Shown: positions 13,890 to 25,216 of the stretch, piece by piece
How positions within the stretch are numbered: position 1 is the first letter of the stretch
Layout of the letters: each line of letters starts with the position of its first letter
Source of the DNA: Lingula anatina
Taxonomy: Eukaryota; Brachiopoda; Lingulata; Lingulida; Lingulidae
Assembly: GCF_001039355.2 (NCBI RefSeq)
Contig: NW_019773515.1
Span: 258,376-322,375 of the forward strand
DNA length: 64,000 nucleotides
Reading direction: 5' to 3'
Notes under the pieces: generated by a model
The model's database searches: none
What the model was told of the DNA's origin: nothing
Seen by the model: the letters and a program-made list of their open reading frames with translations, nothing else
Program-made: the position numbers and the translations under genes

Positions 13890-16800
13890 CATAACATAGA
13901 TTGAGAGTGCCATGTTCAGCCACTAAGTAAAGGAGACAGATTACTCAAATGGTAGTATATACTGTGTGCTGCACTCTTTATATTTATTTATTTATTCATT
14001 TTATCTTGCATCACAGTTTCAAATATTTTGATTTTGGTGCACGTGGTCTCATTCATTTTAGCTATTTACACCGAGGAAGTTGACTGGAAAACAGCACTGC
14101 GGATGTATCGTGGCACATTCCTGATCATTTTCTTCCTCTTCCTTCTTGGGATTGACACATATGGCTGGAGGTCATCCGGGGTCAACCATGTACTTATATT
14201 TGAACTGGACCCAAGAAATCATCTTTCTCATCAGCAGATTTATGAGGTAATATACCAAGAACGTGTAGCAATAAAATCCAAAAGCTAGTGCTTTATTAGG
14301 GCAGGATGATCCCTTACAATAGATTTTGAATGTTCCTCACATGAAAATGCTACTTTTCCATTCAGCCAAAACAATATCAAAACATACCTGATATAAATTC
14401 TTAAATTTTGCTTGGCCAGAATAAAAATCCCTGCTAAATCTTGCCTGAGCCTCAGAAAATAGAAAAAAATTAACACTACCCTTCTAAAAAATGAAAATGC
14501 ATTAAAATTCATAACAGTCCTATTTTTATTGAATTATTTGTTTCAGATTGCCTGCTTCTTTTCTGTGATCTGGGCCATAAGCCTGATGGCATATCTCAAG
14601 TTCTATTTCATCCCAGTGTTTGCCAACCCACTGGCTTTAGTGGGCTTCTTGTTCCTGTATCTAGTCAACCCTTTGCCTGTGCTGCATAAAAAGTCAAGGT
14701 TCTGGCTGCTTAGGATTTTGGTGAGTGAGGGAGGTTTCTATGAGCACATTCAGAGCAGCAGATGGACAGATCCGCAGATCAAATATGGCGACCCACTTAA
14801 AAGCTTGCTGCTTATATCCTGATTAGAGACGGAATAGATTTCCCGTTGGGATTATGCAACAAGCATTCAAGTTGGTCGGCCATACTTGATCCCAGATCTG
14901 TTAGTTCACTCTTCTGAAGGGCGCTATGTGTTTGAATTGTGATCAGTTGAGTATTAAAATCAGACAAGTTGGTGCATTTTCAGCTGTTTCAGATATTTTG
15001 CCCTATGTGTTTCATATTTTGGCTACCTAGCAAAAGATAAAAATGCTTCAAAACTGGGAGATAATGAACATGACATCAGTCTGTTTTCACGTGGTTATGA
15101 ATATGTTACCAGAATTTGAAAATAAACTGTTTGAGTTGATAATACAGAACCACATATGTAGATCATTTTTAATTAATGAAATTTAATTTAATTGTGGTAT
15201 TAGCTAGGTTTACACTACCGCCTGTCCAAACATTGAACTCCTGCAACTGTTTTATGCATATTTTTTCACCACATTTTTGTAAGATAAACCTTCACATAAA
15301 TGTTTTTATTGCAGCTTGCTGCCTCACCCCTCCTTAACCCCGCCTTGCTATTCTTAGGTTATCAATCTGCCTTATATTCTTACATAACTACAATAAAACA
15401 AAAACCTTTTTAAACTCATTTTGTTCTTCTATTCTTACAGTGGAGAATCATAGCTGCTCCTTTCTACCATGTAGAATTTGCTGATTTCTGGCTGGCAGAC
15501 CAGCTGAACAGTTTGACCCTGGTGATACTTGACCTGCAGTATTTCATATGTTATTATGTTGCAGAGGTGGACTGGCTGGGAGATGCTAAACGTAATTATC
15601 TTTTAATAAACCACTTGTAAAGGATAACCCTTTCAGGATAAAGATTTTTTTTCAGTGTAATTTGTAATTAATTTTGATTGCACAACAGTTATTATCATTG
15701 AGATTAAAATGTCTCAAAACCTTTCTGTGATAACTTTTTTTTTTGTCTTAATGTATTTGAATATTAAAAGTCAAAAACTGAAGGTATTATTCACTGTGTT
15801 ACATGTTTAAAACCAGAAACACCTGTTCAGTTGTTGCTGTGTCAAGGTGGGAAACATCAAAATTTTGATCTGTATGATGTTGTCAGATTTTAAAGAAATG
15901 TAATTCACTTGTAAGTGTCTTGGCATTTAGTGGATCTTTCATTTGTTAGTGTAAGCTTAAATTTATCATAGTTTCCATGCTTGTTTCAGAGCCAGGGATT
16001 TGCTCACACAGCTTGCCAGTACATATATCCACTGCCATTGTTGCTGTTCTTCCTGCCTGGTGGCGCTTTGCCCAGTGCCTTCGTCGTTATCGAGACTCAA
16101 AATTGGTGTTTCCCCATTTAGTCAATGCAGGGAAATATTCTACTACTTTCCTTGTGGTGCTGTTCTCATCGCTGAATGCTTGGTATAAAGGTGACTATAG
16201 TAATACCAATGAGGAATAGAACAGTCTTGTTAAAATGTATAAGAAGCTGTTTTTGCAAGTATTTCAGGAATTTGCAGAATGTCACACAGAAGTGTTTAGA
16301 ATTTTTATGGACACACTGTCACTTGATGAAGTTTAAATTCTGACACATTTTTAAGGCTAATTAAAGTTAAAGTGATAATAACTCTTCGTTTCGGCCAAAA
16401 AATGAATTTTCCTGGAGTAAACAACAATTTTCCCATACTTACCAATGGTTAATGAATCCATTTTTACATTCAAAGTTAGTCCCTGGTTTTTTTCTAAAAA
16501 GTTTGGTTTTTTGTTAAAATCTCTTAAGAGAATTTAACATAGTATGGCCATCAATGGAGGTCACGTGGTCAAAAGACAAGCTCAGATATCAGAATAATAG
16601 CTATAACAGCCGTTTTTGTGGGAAAACAGAATATATTATATTTTTATGAGTCACTCACAATGTTTTTATTGTGAAATACAGATTTCATACGAAGAGTTAT
16701 TATCCCTTTAAGNTTGTTAAAATGTATAAGAAGCTGTTTTTGCAAGTATTTCCCGAATTTGCAGAATGTCACACAGAAGTGTACATGTTGCCTCTAGAAT

Positions 16801-18713
16801 TTTTATGGACACACTGTCACTTGATGAAGTTTAAATTATGACATATTTATAAGGCTTTTTAAAGTCAGTGAACATAATTTTGATAATCAGCACTTCTTAA
16901 GCAATTTTTTAATTGACATTTCATCTTTTAAGACTTAGTTATCACGTTGACATTGACTGCTCCTTTTGGACAAATTCTGTTTGCTTTTGGCATATGTAGG
17001 CAAGACAAATGAACATCTGTTATCTGAATATCCATCTTGTTTTCTTTTTCAGACCAACATGGGCATGCTGTGATCCAAAACAATTTATTCTTCTACCTGT
17101 GGGTGGCCGCGGCAGTGTTGAGTACTGCCTACACTTATACCTGGGATATTAAGATGGACTGGGGACTAATGGACAAGAAGGCTGGGGACAACAAGTTCCT
17201 TAGGGAGGAGATAGTGTATGCTTATAAGGTAAGGCATGCATGGATGTATGTGCATATGTGTGTGTATGTGTCCTGTGTGTGGGTGTGAGTGTGCAAGAGA
17301 GATTGGGAGAAGAAAATTATTTGAAAGTACAACTCTCTTTTAAAGATATGAAATAGGTTCAAAGCTAGTAACTCACAGAAAAGGTTGGACAAGAAATGTA
17401 TATCCCAGGAGGAAAATGTATATAAGTATTTATGTATATTATGAAAGGTGATTTGACCAGGCAAATGAGCTATGAAGCTGGGATGATGTCAGCAGTAAGT
17501 GAATTGAAATAATGCCAAAGTGGATGAAATTTTGTTTACCCACATCAGTTTCATTTTAAAGGCCTTTTATAATTTACTAAGCATTGTATATTATAATAAA
17601 TATTATATTATGTTATGTGGTATCTTATTTGAGCATTAATACCAGGTCCGTAGCCAGCAAATTCAAAAGGGGGTTCTTTTTCTGAAAAAGTGGACCTTTT
17701 ACAATGAAACTAATGTGTACCTAGATCAAATTTTACCCAAAATGGACCTTTTCCCAACAACAGGGGCGGTTCTCTCGAACCCCCCGAACCCCCCCTGGCT
17801 ACGGGCCCGAATACTCATTACCTTTGTATAGTATGATAGATTAAGATAAGTTAAGATGATTATTTGCACTTTGGTGGGAGTAAAGTATAATTTTTTCAAG
17901 GGGAAATGATTTGAAGTTTTTTCTTTCTTTAGGCCTATTACTACTTTGCCATATTAGAAGACTTCTTTCTGAGATGTACATGGACCATAGTTGTGTCTGT
18001 AGGAGAGAATGAAATGTTGAACAATGAAATACTACGCACAGTATTAGCCATGCTTGAGGTTGTCAGGTATATTTCTATTCATGTGTCTATTATACAAGTG
18101 TTGGGATAGGTTCTGCTTCAGTCTTTAAAGGTAAAACATGTCTAACTCAGTAAAAAGCAAGAATTTTTACGATTTTGATATATTGAAAACTATTTCAGAT
18201 AATTTCTCCAGCTCTTGCAGAGATCAGTCTTTTTAGATCACAAATACTAATTTGATTCAAACTTGATGCATATGGCCATCTTGTGACTTCATTAATTTGA
18301 ATTTATTTCTGTCTTAAATTCCACCTCTTGTTAATATTTGAAATTCACCTATATATACATTCTTACCAAAGACATCCCATCAAATGTTGCTCTAAAAAAA
18401 GACAAAACATTTTTAAACCAGCTATCATGTGTGCATTTCAATTTTCATTGTACAAAGTTTTCTTTTAGGAGATTTATTCTGAGCTATATTTTAACTAAGC
18501 AACAAAAATATGATGTCCTTAACTTTCTCTTTCAGGAGATTCATATGGAATTTCTTCCGTCTTGAGAATGAGCATTTAAATAACTGTGGTCAATTCAGAG
18601 CTGTGCGGGACATCTCAGTCGTCCCTATAGCTGCCAGTGATCAGGCCCTACTGGAGGACATGATGGACCAGGAGGATGGAGTGATCAATAGAAAGAAAAA
18701 AGGGCGGAGTTAA
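611..18713 (+). CDS. XPR1: XPR1, SPX-EXS inorganic phosphate exporter (14 coding exons)
   Basis: This gene encodes the plasma-membrane phosphate exporter of the XPR1/SYG1/PHO1 family. Exons, all with AG/GT borders and compatible phases, are 611-679, 3339-3390, 3735-3836, 4030-4328, 12768-12869, 13072-13152, 13474-13552, 14062-14246, 14547-14720, 15441-15591, 15990-16190, 17053-17228, 17933-18066 and 18536-18713. They join into 1983 bp (660 residues plus stop) without a frame break. The product begins [15 protein letters not shown], a classic SPX start, and ends with an EXS domain and a short basic tail. Vertebrate XPR1 is about 696 residues; this one lacks the long C-terminal tail. The start is the first ATG of the SPX motif. 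Everything looks functional. Exon boundaries are read by eye from splice signals and family similarity, so small shifts are possible. Confidence 0.95.
1722..2008. repeat. MITE with 19-bp perfect terminal inverted repeats, XPR1 intron 1
   Basis: The 287-bp element begins AAGCCTCGGTCACAACCGG and ends with its exact reverse complement. The inside is more GC-rich than the host intron and has no ORF, as expected for a miniature inverted-repeat transposable element. A target-site duplication is not clear (flanks ATA and AAG), so I do not assign a superfamily. Confidence 0.8.
6213..6443. repeat. MITE, family member 1 (second copy at 50732-50951)
   Basis: This roughly 230-bp element shares its interior (for example CTAACTCCCTGGGGGTTCAC and TCTAGTGAGACTCCCC) with a copy at 50.7 kb. 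The ends are imperfect inverted repeats around GCATTCCCAGAGATTTAGAT and ATCTATGGAAATGGGG. It lies in XPR1 intron 4 and encodes no protein. Confidence 0.7.
6835..7468. repeat. Inverted-repeat element with 110-bp arms
   Basis: Bases 6835-6944 recur as the reverse complement at 7359-7468, nearly perfectly, beginning CAGGCCTACCCAACTACCAG. The 414-bp centre is AT-rich and includes a short tandem duplication around 7117-7155. AGTA occurs just outside both ends within one base, a possible target duplication. ORFs that appear in both arms are mirror images of each other and are not genes. Confidence 0.8.
12768..18713 (+). CDS. XPR1: XPR1 exons 5-14: transmembrane core and EXS domain
   Basis: Exons 5-14 encode residues 175-660. 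Exon 5 ends the SPX region ([13 protein letters not shown]). Exon 6 carries the conserved [15 protein letters not shown] linker. Exons 7-10 encode hydrophobic membrane segments, including [19 protein letters not shown] and [19 protein letters not shown]. Exons 10-14 carry the EXS domain with [47 protein letters not shown] and [15 protein letters not shown]. These are the most conserved blocks of the family and are all intact. The acidic end MMDQEDG is followed by a short lysine-rich tail, then TAA. Confidence 0.95.
13192..13231. repeat. (GA)n microsatellite, XPR1 intron 6
   Basis: Two GA runs, separated by TCT, lie about 40 bp after the exon 6 donor site. Confidence 0.9.
13849..13887. repeat. 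(CA)n microsatellite, XPR1 intron 7
   Basis: About 19 uninterrupted CA units. Confidence 0.95.
16227..16868. repeat. Short duplicated intron segment around an N (assembly join)
   Basis: The sequence from 16227 (TTGTTAAAATGTATAAGAAG) recurs from 16714, immediately after the N at 16713, with small differences. The first copy carries the TTAA MITE and the second does not. This is the pattern expected when two alleles are joined end to end. Confidence 0.8.
16371..16707. repeat. TTAA-flanked MITE, XPR1 intron 11
   Basis: The 337-bp element starts AGTGATAATAACTCTTCG and ends with the near reverse complement (CGAAGAGTTATTATCCCT). It is flanked on both sides by TTAA (16367-16370 and 16708-16711). 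TTAA duplication is typical of piggyBac and Kolobok-type non-autonomous elements. The neighbouring copy of the same intron DNA after the N at 16713 lacks it. Confidence 0.75.
17646..17816. repeat. MITE with CCGTAGCCAG / CTGGCTACGG ends, XPR1 intron 12
   Basis: The 171-bp element is bounded by GGTCCGTAGCCAG and CTGGCTACGGGCC. Its right part is a run of CCCCCCGAACCCCCCC. Element ends of this CGTAGCCAGGG type are common in marine invertebrate genomes; I see no ORF and no certain target duplication. Confidence 0.65.
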
Positions 18714-20180
18714 TGGGTCAGTTTCTGAAAGGGAGGCATATTAATAAACGATAAATATCTGTGAACAACTGAGAAAAGGGTAAGCAACAAAAAGATTGAG
18801 GTCCAAGCACCAGGAAATGTCATATGTACTAATGGAAGAAAAAGTGGGACTGCAATGTGAAATGAAAACTGGACTGAGGCAATATGAAAAGAAGAGGCTG
18901 CACCCTAACTCCTCGATGGAAACAACATTTCCCCCCAAGATGTTATTCCAATCAGTTGACCAGTAGGAATGAAGAGGTCTCACATCAACATTCCCAAGTG
19001 GACAGCTGAAAGAAAGTGACCCCCGGTATGTCAAATGACATTGACATAAAGATCTCCAGTTTCCTGAAGAAAAGAGCTACACATTATGAACTATCTATCC
19101 ACACCTTCACCAATGAACAGAGGTTCATATATAAAGGTAACCATATCATGAAGTTGCACAGCTCAAAGTAATCGAAGCTACGGAATGAGGAATATAAGAG
19201 AGATATAAGCAAGGTGATGAGTTTTATTGCATGTCAGAAATGCATGTTAATGGTTATTATTTAGAAAACTCATTGAATCATGTAGTATGCCGACTTAGAC
19301 AATAGGTTTGGTTATTGGTTATTAAGTTTGGTGGTTGATACTAGTTAATATCATGTCCTGTGTTGAGAATCCAGAAGTTTCTCTCGTGTTCCTTGAAGCT
19401 GACACTGCCAGTAAGAATGTTTGGTAAGTGCTGTGGGAAATTTAAAATACTTGATCATCATTCCCCAATTTTGTGTTAAGAAATTATTTATTTAACTGCA
19501 ACAAAGATTTTGGGAGGTTTGAACTCCCAAAATTTATCAAAGAGCAATACAGCAAGGTAACATAGAAGTTCCAGTGTTGAATTGGAACTGGTATTAAGAT
19601 CTTAATATGGCATTTATCGTGTATACATAGAGTATTTAACTGTAAAATTAGCATTTATGACAATTTCATTAATCCCAGCCAATGCTATCATTACAAAATA
19701 TCAAATTTTGACTGTTTAAGTCAGTGTGTAAGAGAGGTAGTTAAAAATAATATGAAAAATGCTTCTTTTAAGCTTGAAGTCACATCTGGTTTGGGTTGCT
19801 ATTACTTGACCCTGTTATAAATTGGATGATGGAATTTACTTCCAGTATAGTTTTTATGCAAGGTAAAGACCACATGACCTTTAAGTTTGTGTTCTATCAT
19901 ATTATATATTCACTACTTTCCAGTTGTTTCCTTTCTCTCCATTTCTCCCTCTACCTCTTTCAATCTCCTTTAGCTTTCTCTCTGTTTACGGTACATGCTT
20001 CTGAACCTTTGATAGTCCAGTTACATCCATGTTCCAGATCTTTGTTGCTGTGTACTCATGACTTCTTAACTCATTGCACCCTAGTGGTCACATTGCTATG
20101 GTTCCCTGCCTCAGGAATGTATCAATTTCAGCTTGTGCCCTAAGCCAATTAGCTGTTTCATAAAGTAATCTTTGATGCCT
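18714..20180. other. XPR1 3' UTR and intergenic sequence
   Basis: Starting at the XPR1 stop, this stretch is AT-rich with a pyrimidine-rich patch at 19921-20000. I recognise no coding exon, RNA gene or transposon end in it. Confidence 0.6.
18743..18748 (+). terminator. Candidate XPR1 poly(A) signal AATAAA
   Basis: A canonical AATAAA lies 30 bp after the XPR1 stop codon. It would give an unusually short 3' UTR, so a more distal site between 18.8 and 20 kb is equally possible. Confidence 0.3.
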
Positions 20181-20213
20181 TGCTTTGTAATCTTGATAGG
20201 AACATATTGTTTA

Positions 20214-20943
20214 AATCATAGCTATCATGGCTTCATCTATGGAACACTCATGGTGCGGCCTATATTGATATTTTAATTGTTCTCTCACCTGTTCTAGAAT
20301 AGGTCTGATGTGTGCCAGTTTATCATGACCAGGAATTTTGCCGAGTGTCACACATATGAAAATACTGGTGGACCTTGTCCATGCGATTTCTTGTTATCCA
20401 TTCAGTAATCCCCGTGGCCTTAAAAAGTGCATCAGAAGTAAAATACATGTCCTGGTTTAGCACAACAACAATTCCCATAATAATATAAAAGAGGTGTAAG
20501 CCCTTATCTCCGCAGCATTTGTTGGAGACCACTTCTTGTCGACGCCATTTTTTTCCTGACTGACACGTGGGTATTCGTTGGTTTCATGTGCAATCGACTC
20601 GTAAAAATCTGGACTGAATAAAAGATGAAAAAAATCAATCTCAGATGTTGTGTTATCATACACCGTAAATGGACCCGGATTTCCTGTAAATTCTCTGACA
20701 TTTACTGGTGTTAATTCCAACGTCCATGCTTCCTCTGAGTTGTTCACATAATTTTTACGTTTTGCAACCTGTGCCAGGGGGACAAAGTTTGCGAGCGGCG
20801 TGTCATCATCTGAATCAGACGATTCACCTGTATCAACCACATAAATATCTGAATCATTTCCCCTTTCTTTCAAGGAATTGAAACACTGGCACTAAGAGCA
20901 TCAAAATTTTCATCTTCTAAACGTATTCAAAATTAGCAGCCAT
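20214..20943 (-). pseudogene. piggyBac-type transposase, N-terminal half, broken
   Basis: Read on the - strand, this piece starts at a candidate ATG near 20943 and shows an acidic N-terminus (GESSDSDDDTPLANF). It continues with WSPTNAAEIRAY, the piggyBac DDE_Tnp_1_7 motif region, then MYFTSDALFKATGITEWI, RNRMDKVHQYFHMCD and HHECSIDEAMI. These are in the family order (the last is the SIDEAM block just before the catalytic core). The frame shifts near 20505 and within the N-terminus, and the sequence stops soon after SIDEAMI, so the catalytic aspartates and C-terminal cysteine domain are missing. It is a dead fragment. Confidence 0.85.
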
Positions 20944-21259
20944 CTTTGTTGAACTTTCTTTGTTCTAGAAAGCACGCTCTTATTTTATAATTAGCCCATA
21001 ATTTATTCAGACTTGAACAGCTATGTATCTATATATTCTACGTAAAACGTGTTCTAATTGGCCGAGAATAATTACAGATGCTGGGTATTCCATTCAAAGG
21101 ACCAATCAGCCAAGTTCTAACAACGTATCTTCAGCCCGCCTATAGTTGGGATCCATTTAAATTGTTGACCTAATTAACGACTGAAGTCGGGACTCGACTA
21201 TGAGTACAAATATTCAGTCCTTCTACAGGCATTACCCCTTCAATATCTGACAACAAAAC

Positions 21260-21640
21260 TTAAGTTCGTACTGGCCTGTGCATCTGAAGCTGAATGAGCT
21301 TGCTTGTGTTTGTGAGAGGTTGATAATCCAGCATGTAAAGATACCCATTTTCACCATCTGTTACTGCAACTGGATGGGGATATGTTCCTACTTTGTTGTC
21401 ATCTGTAAATCTGAATCTTTTAGGAATTAAAGTGTGCGTGATCAGACCAATGTCTTGTAGCATCCTGCATGCCTCAGGTTTAGTTGAATCAAGAATTGGC
21501 TCCCATGCCATACGATCTTTATTTCTGACAGTTTCCTGATTTTTAATTAATTTACGGAAAATATCACGGGTTTCCCTTGCATTGGTTTTCCCGAATGTTC
21601 GTATCACAGACAGGTTTGACCTGTGATTGTCCAAGTCTGG
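21260..21640 (-). pseudogene. Unidentified multicopy-type coding fragment, distal part
   Basis: On the - strand this frame reads RDIFRKLIKNQETVRNKDRM, then a stretch ending HPVAVTDGENGYLYMLDYQP, which resembles a beta-propeller-like strand. Together with 22432-22640 it looks like two parts of one coding sequence separated by an inserted DIRS-like gag. I cannot name the family. The beginning is fused out of frame to the gag fragment, so it is probably not expressed as such. Confidence 0.45.
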
Positions 21641-21659
21641 AACTCGTCTGGGGAACTTG

Positions 21660-22430
21660 ATCTTGCTCTTGTCTCGAGATGAATGTGACCTCGGCTAGTA
21701 GCACTCCGTTAGGGTCGTCCCAGCTGAATCCCATAGAGTTTTGCTGGGCTCTAAACTTCTCATCGTATAGCCTCCAATTTGGAAATTTATTAGCCTGCAT
21801 GTCAAGAATGCGATTTGCGTAATGCAGGAGGCTTGCGGCTTCCGTGGGGAAGTGCTGCAAATAAATGACGCTAAAGGCGTGGAAGGCGCATTGCCATTGA
21901 TATGGCGTGATCGGAGAAGAACGCTTGTGCATCGGGGCCATCTTAAATGATATCTTTCCGTCATCATCGACTTTAGGCTGTGGTGCGAGTTGATGGGATG
22001 TCGAGATTTCCATCGTAGATAGCATATTCAAGGTGTGGGAAGAAGAGACTTCATATCTATGGGTTCTTTGGCCCAGATTTTTTCCCTGAGGGTCTTGGGG
22101 ACATGCTGATCTAAGATGGAATAGTTTCCCTTACCTTGAGGGTCCTGATCCTGTACCGAGCGGATGAGGTGAGCAGGTGACTGAAGCTGCGATTGGTTGG
22201 AGGCAGAGTTACCCATGTAACCCTGAGAGGCCGTATGACTGGGATTGAAGAATGAGTAACCCTTGTTATCCTGTGGTGACGTCAGAAGTTGATTACAAAC
22301 TTGGGGTTGTACAGAGTTACCCATGTAACCTGTGGGAAAGGAGGTTGGGTTGGAGCAGAGAAACCCATGTTACCCTGCGTGGGAGGTAGCTGGGTCGGGG
22401 CAGAGTAACCCACATAACGCAATCTCGTAT
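21660..22430 (-). mobile_element. DIRS-like retrotransposon gag fragment 1
   Basis: The - strand encodes HVPKTLREKIWAKEPIDMKS, then after a frameshift near 22028 the block ITPYQWQCAFHAFSVIYLQ and LLHYANRILDMQ, ending with WRLYDEKFRAQQ and FSWDDPNGVLLAE. This order (xxLRxKIW motif, WxxAFxxFxxIY motif, WxxYDExFR motif) is the signature of DIRS/Ngaro-type Gag. The N-terminal side is low-complexity with repeated GYMGNS units. No reverse transcriptase or tyrosine recombinase follows, so it is a truncated insertion within the unidentified fragment that flanks it on both sides. Confidence 0.75.
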
Positions 22431-22431
22431 A

Positions 22432-22640
22432 AACCAATTTGCAAAAGAGCACTTCAAACTTTTACCTACATGGAGAGTGTCAAGTAAACAAGTCAATACT
22501 GCTAGAGCTGGGTGAATGTTGCCCATCTTTATGTCTTCAATTAATAATTCTAAGGCTTTTTTATTACTTTCTGTGAAACACTTCTCACAATAGCTGTCAC
22601 ATACTACACTTGGATCAGGAGTAACTAATACATTATCCAC
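22432..22640 (-). pseudogene. Unidentified multicopy-type coding fragment, proximal part
   Basis: The - strand frame starts at MDNVLVTPDPSVVCDSYCEK and ends GKSLKCSFANWFI, where it runs into gag-like sequence. It includes a Cys pair (CDSYCEKC). The flow into the fragment at 21260-21640 suggests one interrupted gene. No family name can be given. Confidence 0.4.
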
Positions 22641-23542
22641 CGGCCTTTCTAACTTTATGCATAAACTTCTCCTTCATATTTTGTCCACTTTTCCCACTTT
22701 TCCCAACATAATCCACAGAAACTGGCATGCTTATTGTGTCATCTAAGCAGGGCTTGACATTAGCGTCTGTCCGCCTGTCCGAGACAGGTAAAAATTCAGT
22801 TTGAACAGGTGAAGTTACAGGATGGGCTGTCCGACGGACAGGTCATGTTTTAAGAGAACTTTGGGACAAAAATCTTTAGAAATATCTTCTTTGCCATATT
22901 TCTCCCCCTTTGTTTTTCTTTTATATTCTGACCATACTGTCTACATAAGAAAACTTAATTGCAGATATTTTAGAAATAATCAAGATTATCTTGCATTAAA
23001 ATGCATTAAAGTATAAATTATTAATATAACCAGTGATTGGGAAGGCTCAAACCACCCATGGGACAATGACCCCTCCTGGGCCACCCTTAATGGGTCATTT
23101 TGCATATCAAGGGGCCATTGCTTGAAATAATGGGTCATTTTTAAACATGACTCATATAATTGAAATATCTGTATCAATATTTTTGGGAATGATATGATAA
23201 GGTTTTGCAGCTAAACTTAATGTTAATATACTTATTTAGTAAGGACTTTTAACTGTCTTTTTCAATAAAATCATTACAATGCCAAGTTTTTTATTGTACT
23301 TATTTGAAGACTAAATGAGAAAACAAAATGATCAGAAAACATGTACATACTCTTCAGTAATTGGTTTTTATTTGATGAAACCATCAACAAGAGGTAAACA
23401 ATCTAGATCTCTAAAAACTGAAAACCATGATTACTCAAAACTGAGAAAATGTTATATTAATGAAATTATCCTCACATGCTACTTATTAAACAGTCTTAAT
23501 GAGCACTCTACTGAGAAGAGATTTCATTTCTTAATGAAGTAA

Positions 23543-23775
23543 TATCTTTTTCCTCCGCCGTACATTCAGTGCATCTTCATAACTTATCATACTCTCAAGA
23601 ATCTTAACTCTTAGCAGATGATCACAAATTTCAGGTTTGAGCCTACTTCTTTGTTTGGTAACAATCAAATTCTGTTGTGAGAACAATCCCTCGCATCCAG
23701 CAGTATGCAAAGGAAGGGTAAATGCTATCTGGGCAAGTTGAAGCAATTCTGGGATTTCATCCCTGTGAGAATGGA
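23543..23775 (-). pseudogene. hAT transposase C-terminal dimerisation domain
   Basis: The frame reads IPELLQLAQIAFTLPLHTAG, then GLFSQQNLIVTKQRSRL and ICDHLLRVKI, the hAT C-terminal signature (hydrophobic helix, S/C-x-x-x-E/GFS block, then the RSRL helix). It ends with a normal stop at the left side of the element. It is now fused on its N-terminal side to DIRS gag sequence. Confidence 0.85.
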
Positions 23776-24711
23776 CAGCAAATTTCAGAGTCCAGTCATG
23801 TTTCTGGTTCTTTGCTAGGAATGTTTGCGTCTGGGGGAAGGAGTTCTCGTAAGTATATGAATTCATCCAAATTTTGTTTCTCAATTTTGTGTTGATATGG
23901 TGGTCAATAGTAGTTGATGGAATTTTCTTACCTGTCAGCTGATGTCCATGTCTGGGGTCCTGCAAAAAGGTGTGGCTAAAAGTGTGATTTGGGGGAGGGG
24001 GGGGGCATGTTTTGATGGGGCAAATTTGGGGGAGCATGGGATTGTGAAGAGGGATGGGGGACGGATGTGTGGAGCATGGGCAAGTTGTAGTGCAGGTTTT
24101 CGTTTGTTTGTTCTGGGTTAAACAAAGGCTGAGAGGGAGGTTGGCCTTGGTATGTGAAGGGAGAGGAGGGAAGGGGGTTTCCGTTGTCCTGGATTAGCCG
24201 AGTGGAGGAGGGAGGTGGGTTTGTTTGGAGGGCATGGTAGGGATAGGAGTGATGGAGGTTTGTCCCGCAGAAGCCTATTTGCTGGGCTTGGGTTGGGGGG
24301 AGCTAAGACACTTTCCATGTGTTGGAAGTAGGGGTGCCCTTGAGAACCTGATGGAGAGGAGTGGGGTTGGGGGAGAGGGCGAGGCTGTTGTTGGCTCATT
24401 GTCGTCCTTTTTGTGGCCTGGATTTGTTGAATTGAAGCTGGTGTAGTGGCTATCGTGGCAGTGGGTCTTGCTGCTGGGGTGGGGTCACGCTGGTGGTGAT
24501 GGATGTCGCGATCACCGAGGTGCTGGGTCCTGCTGCTGGGGGTGAGATCACGTGGTGCTGGGGCAAGGTGTTGCATTCACCGTTGTACTGTGTCCCGTGT
24601 TCATTGTAGGGGCCAGGTACGTGTTGTATGGGGTGCTGGGGCCCGATGTCATGGCCCAGTAGATAGCTTCCCCCAGTGTTGGAAGGCCTGGAGGTTGTTC
24701 CATGCTGTAGC
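23776..24711 (-). pseudogene. DIRS-like gag with long proline-rich N-terminus
   Basis: After the acceptor TCTCTCATTTTAG the frame opens with MEQPPGLPTLGEAIYW, passes through several frames of Pro/Gln/Ser-rich sequence (QQPRPLPQPHSSPSGSQGHP) and reaches HHINTKLRNKIWMNSY, equivalent to HVPKTLREKIW in the gag at 22 kb. It is cut at about 23776 where hAT homology resumes. Frameshifts make it non-functional. Confidence 0.6.
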
Positions 24712-25216
24712 TCTAAAATGAGAGAAAGGAAGTATAGACTCCGTATGGCAGAGATACGAGTGATAGAGAGCCCTGCCAGCTCAGAGAAGAAGAAAAGGAA
24801 GCAAAAGGACCAAAATTTTTGTTGATTGACATGCTCGCAATGAGAGGGGGTGTTGCGCCCCTGATTACATGTTATAGAGAACAACACTGATGTAAGGTGA
24901 GCGACTCAATGTCATGGTTCATTAAAATAATACTGTATGCAGCTACATGCTGTAGCTTAAGTCACTGTGAGTAGCGTGTGAAAATAACATGGCTCGTTAT
25001 GTCCCGTTGTAGATGATACTGATGTGATTGCATTAGACAAAGGGCGGCCACGCACTGTAGCCCAAGTCATTGTACATAGCCTACGTTTGGCAAAGCGGCC
25101 TACTGCCATGGCCAGTGATTATCGTAATGATGAGGTTGTGCTTGATTGGTGCTGCCACACGATACAGCTTAAGTCATGGTAAATAGCCTACGTATGATAA
25201 AGCAGCTTATTGTTCT

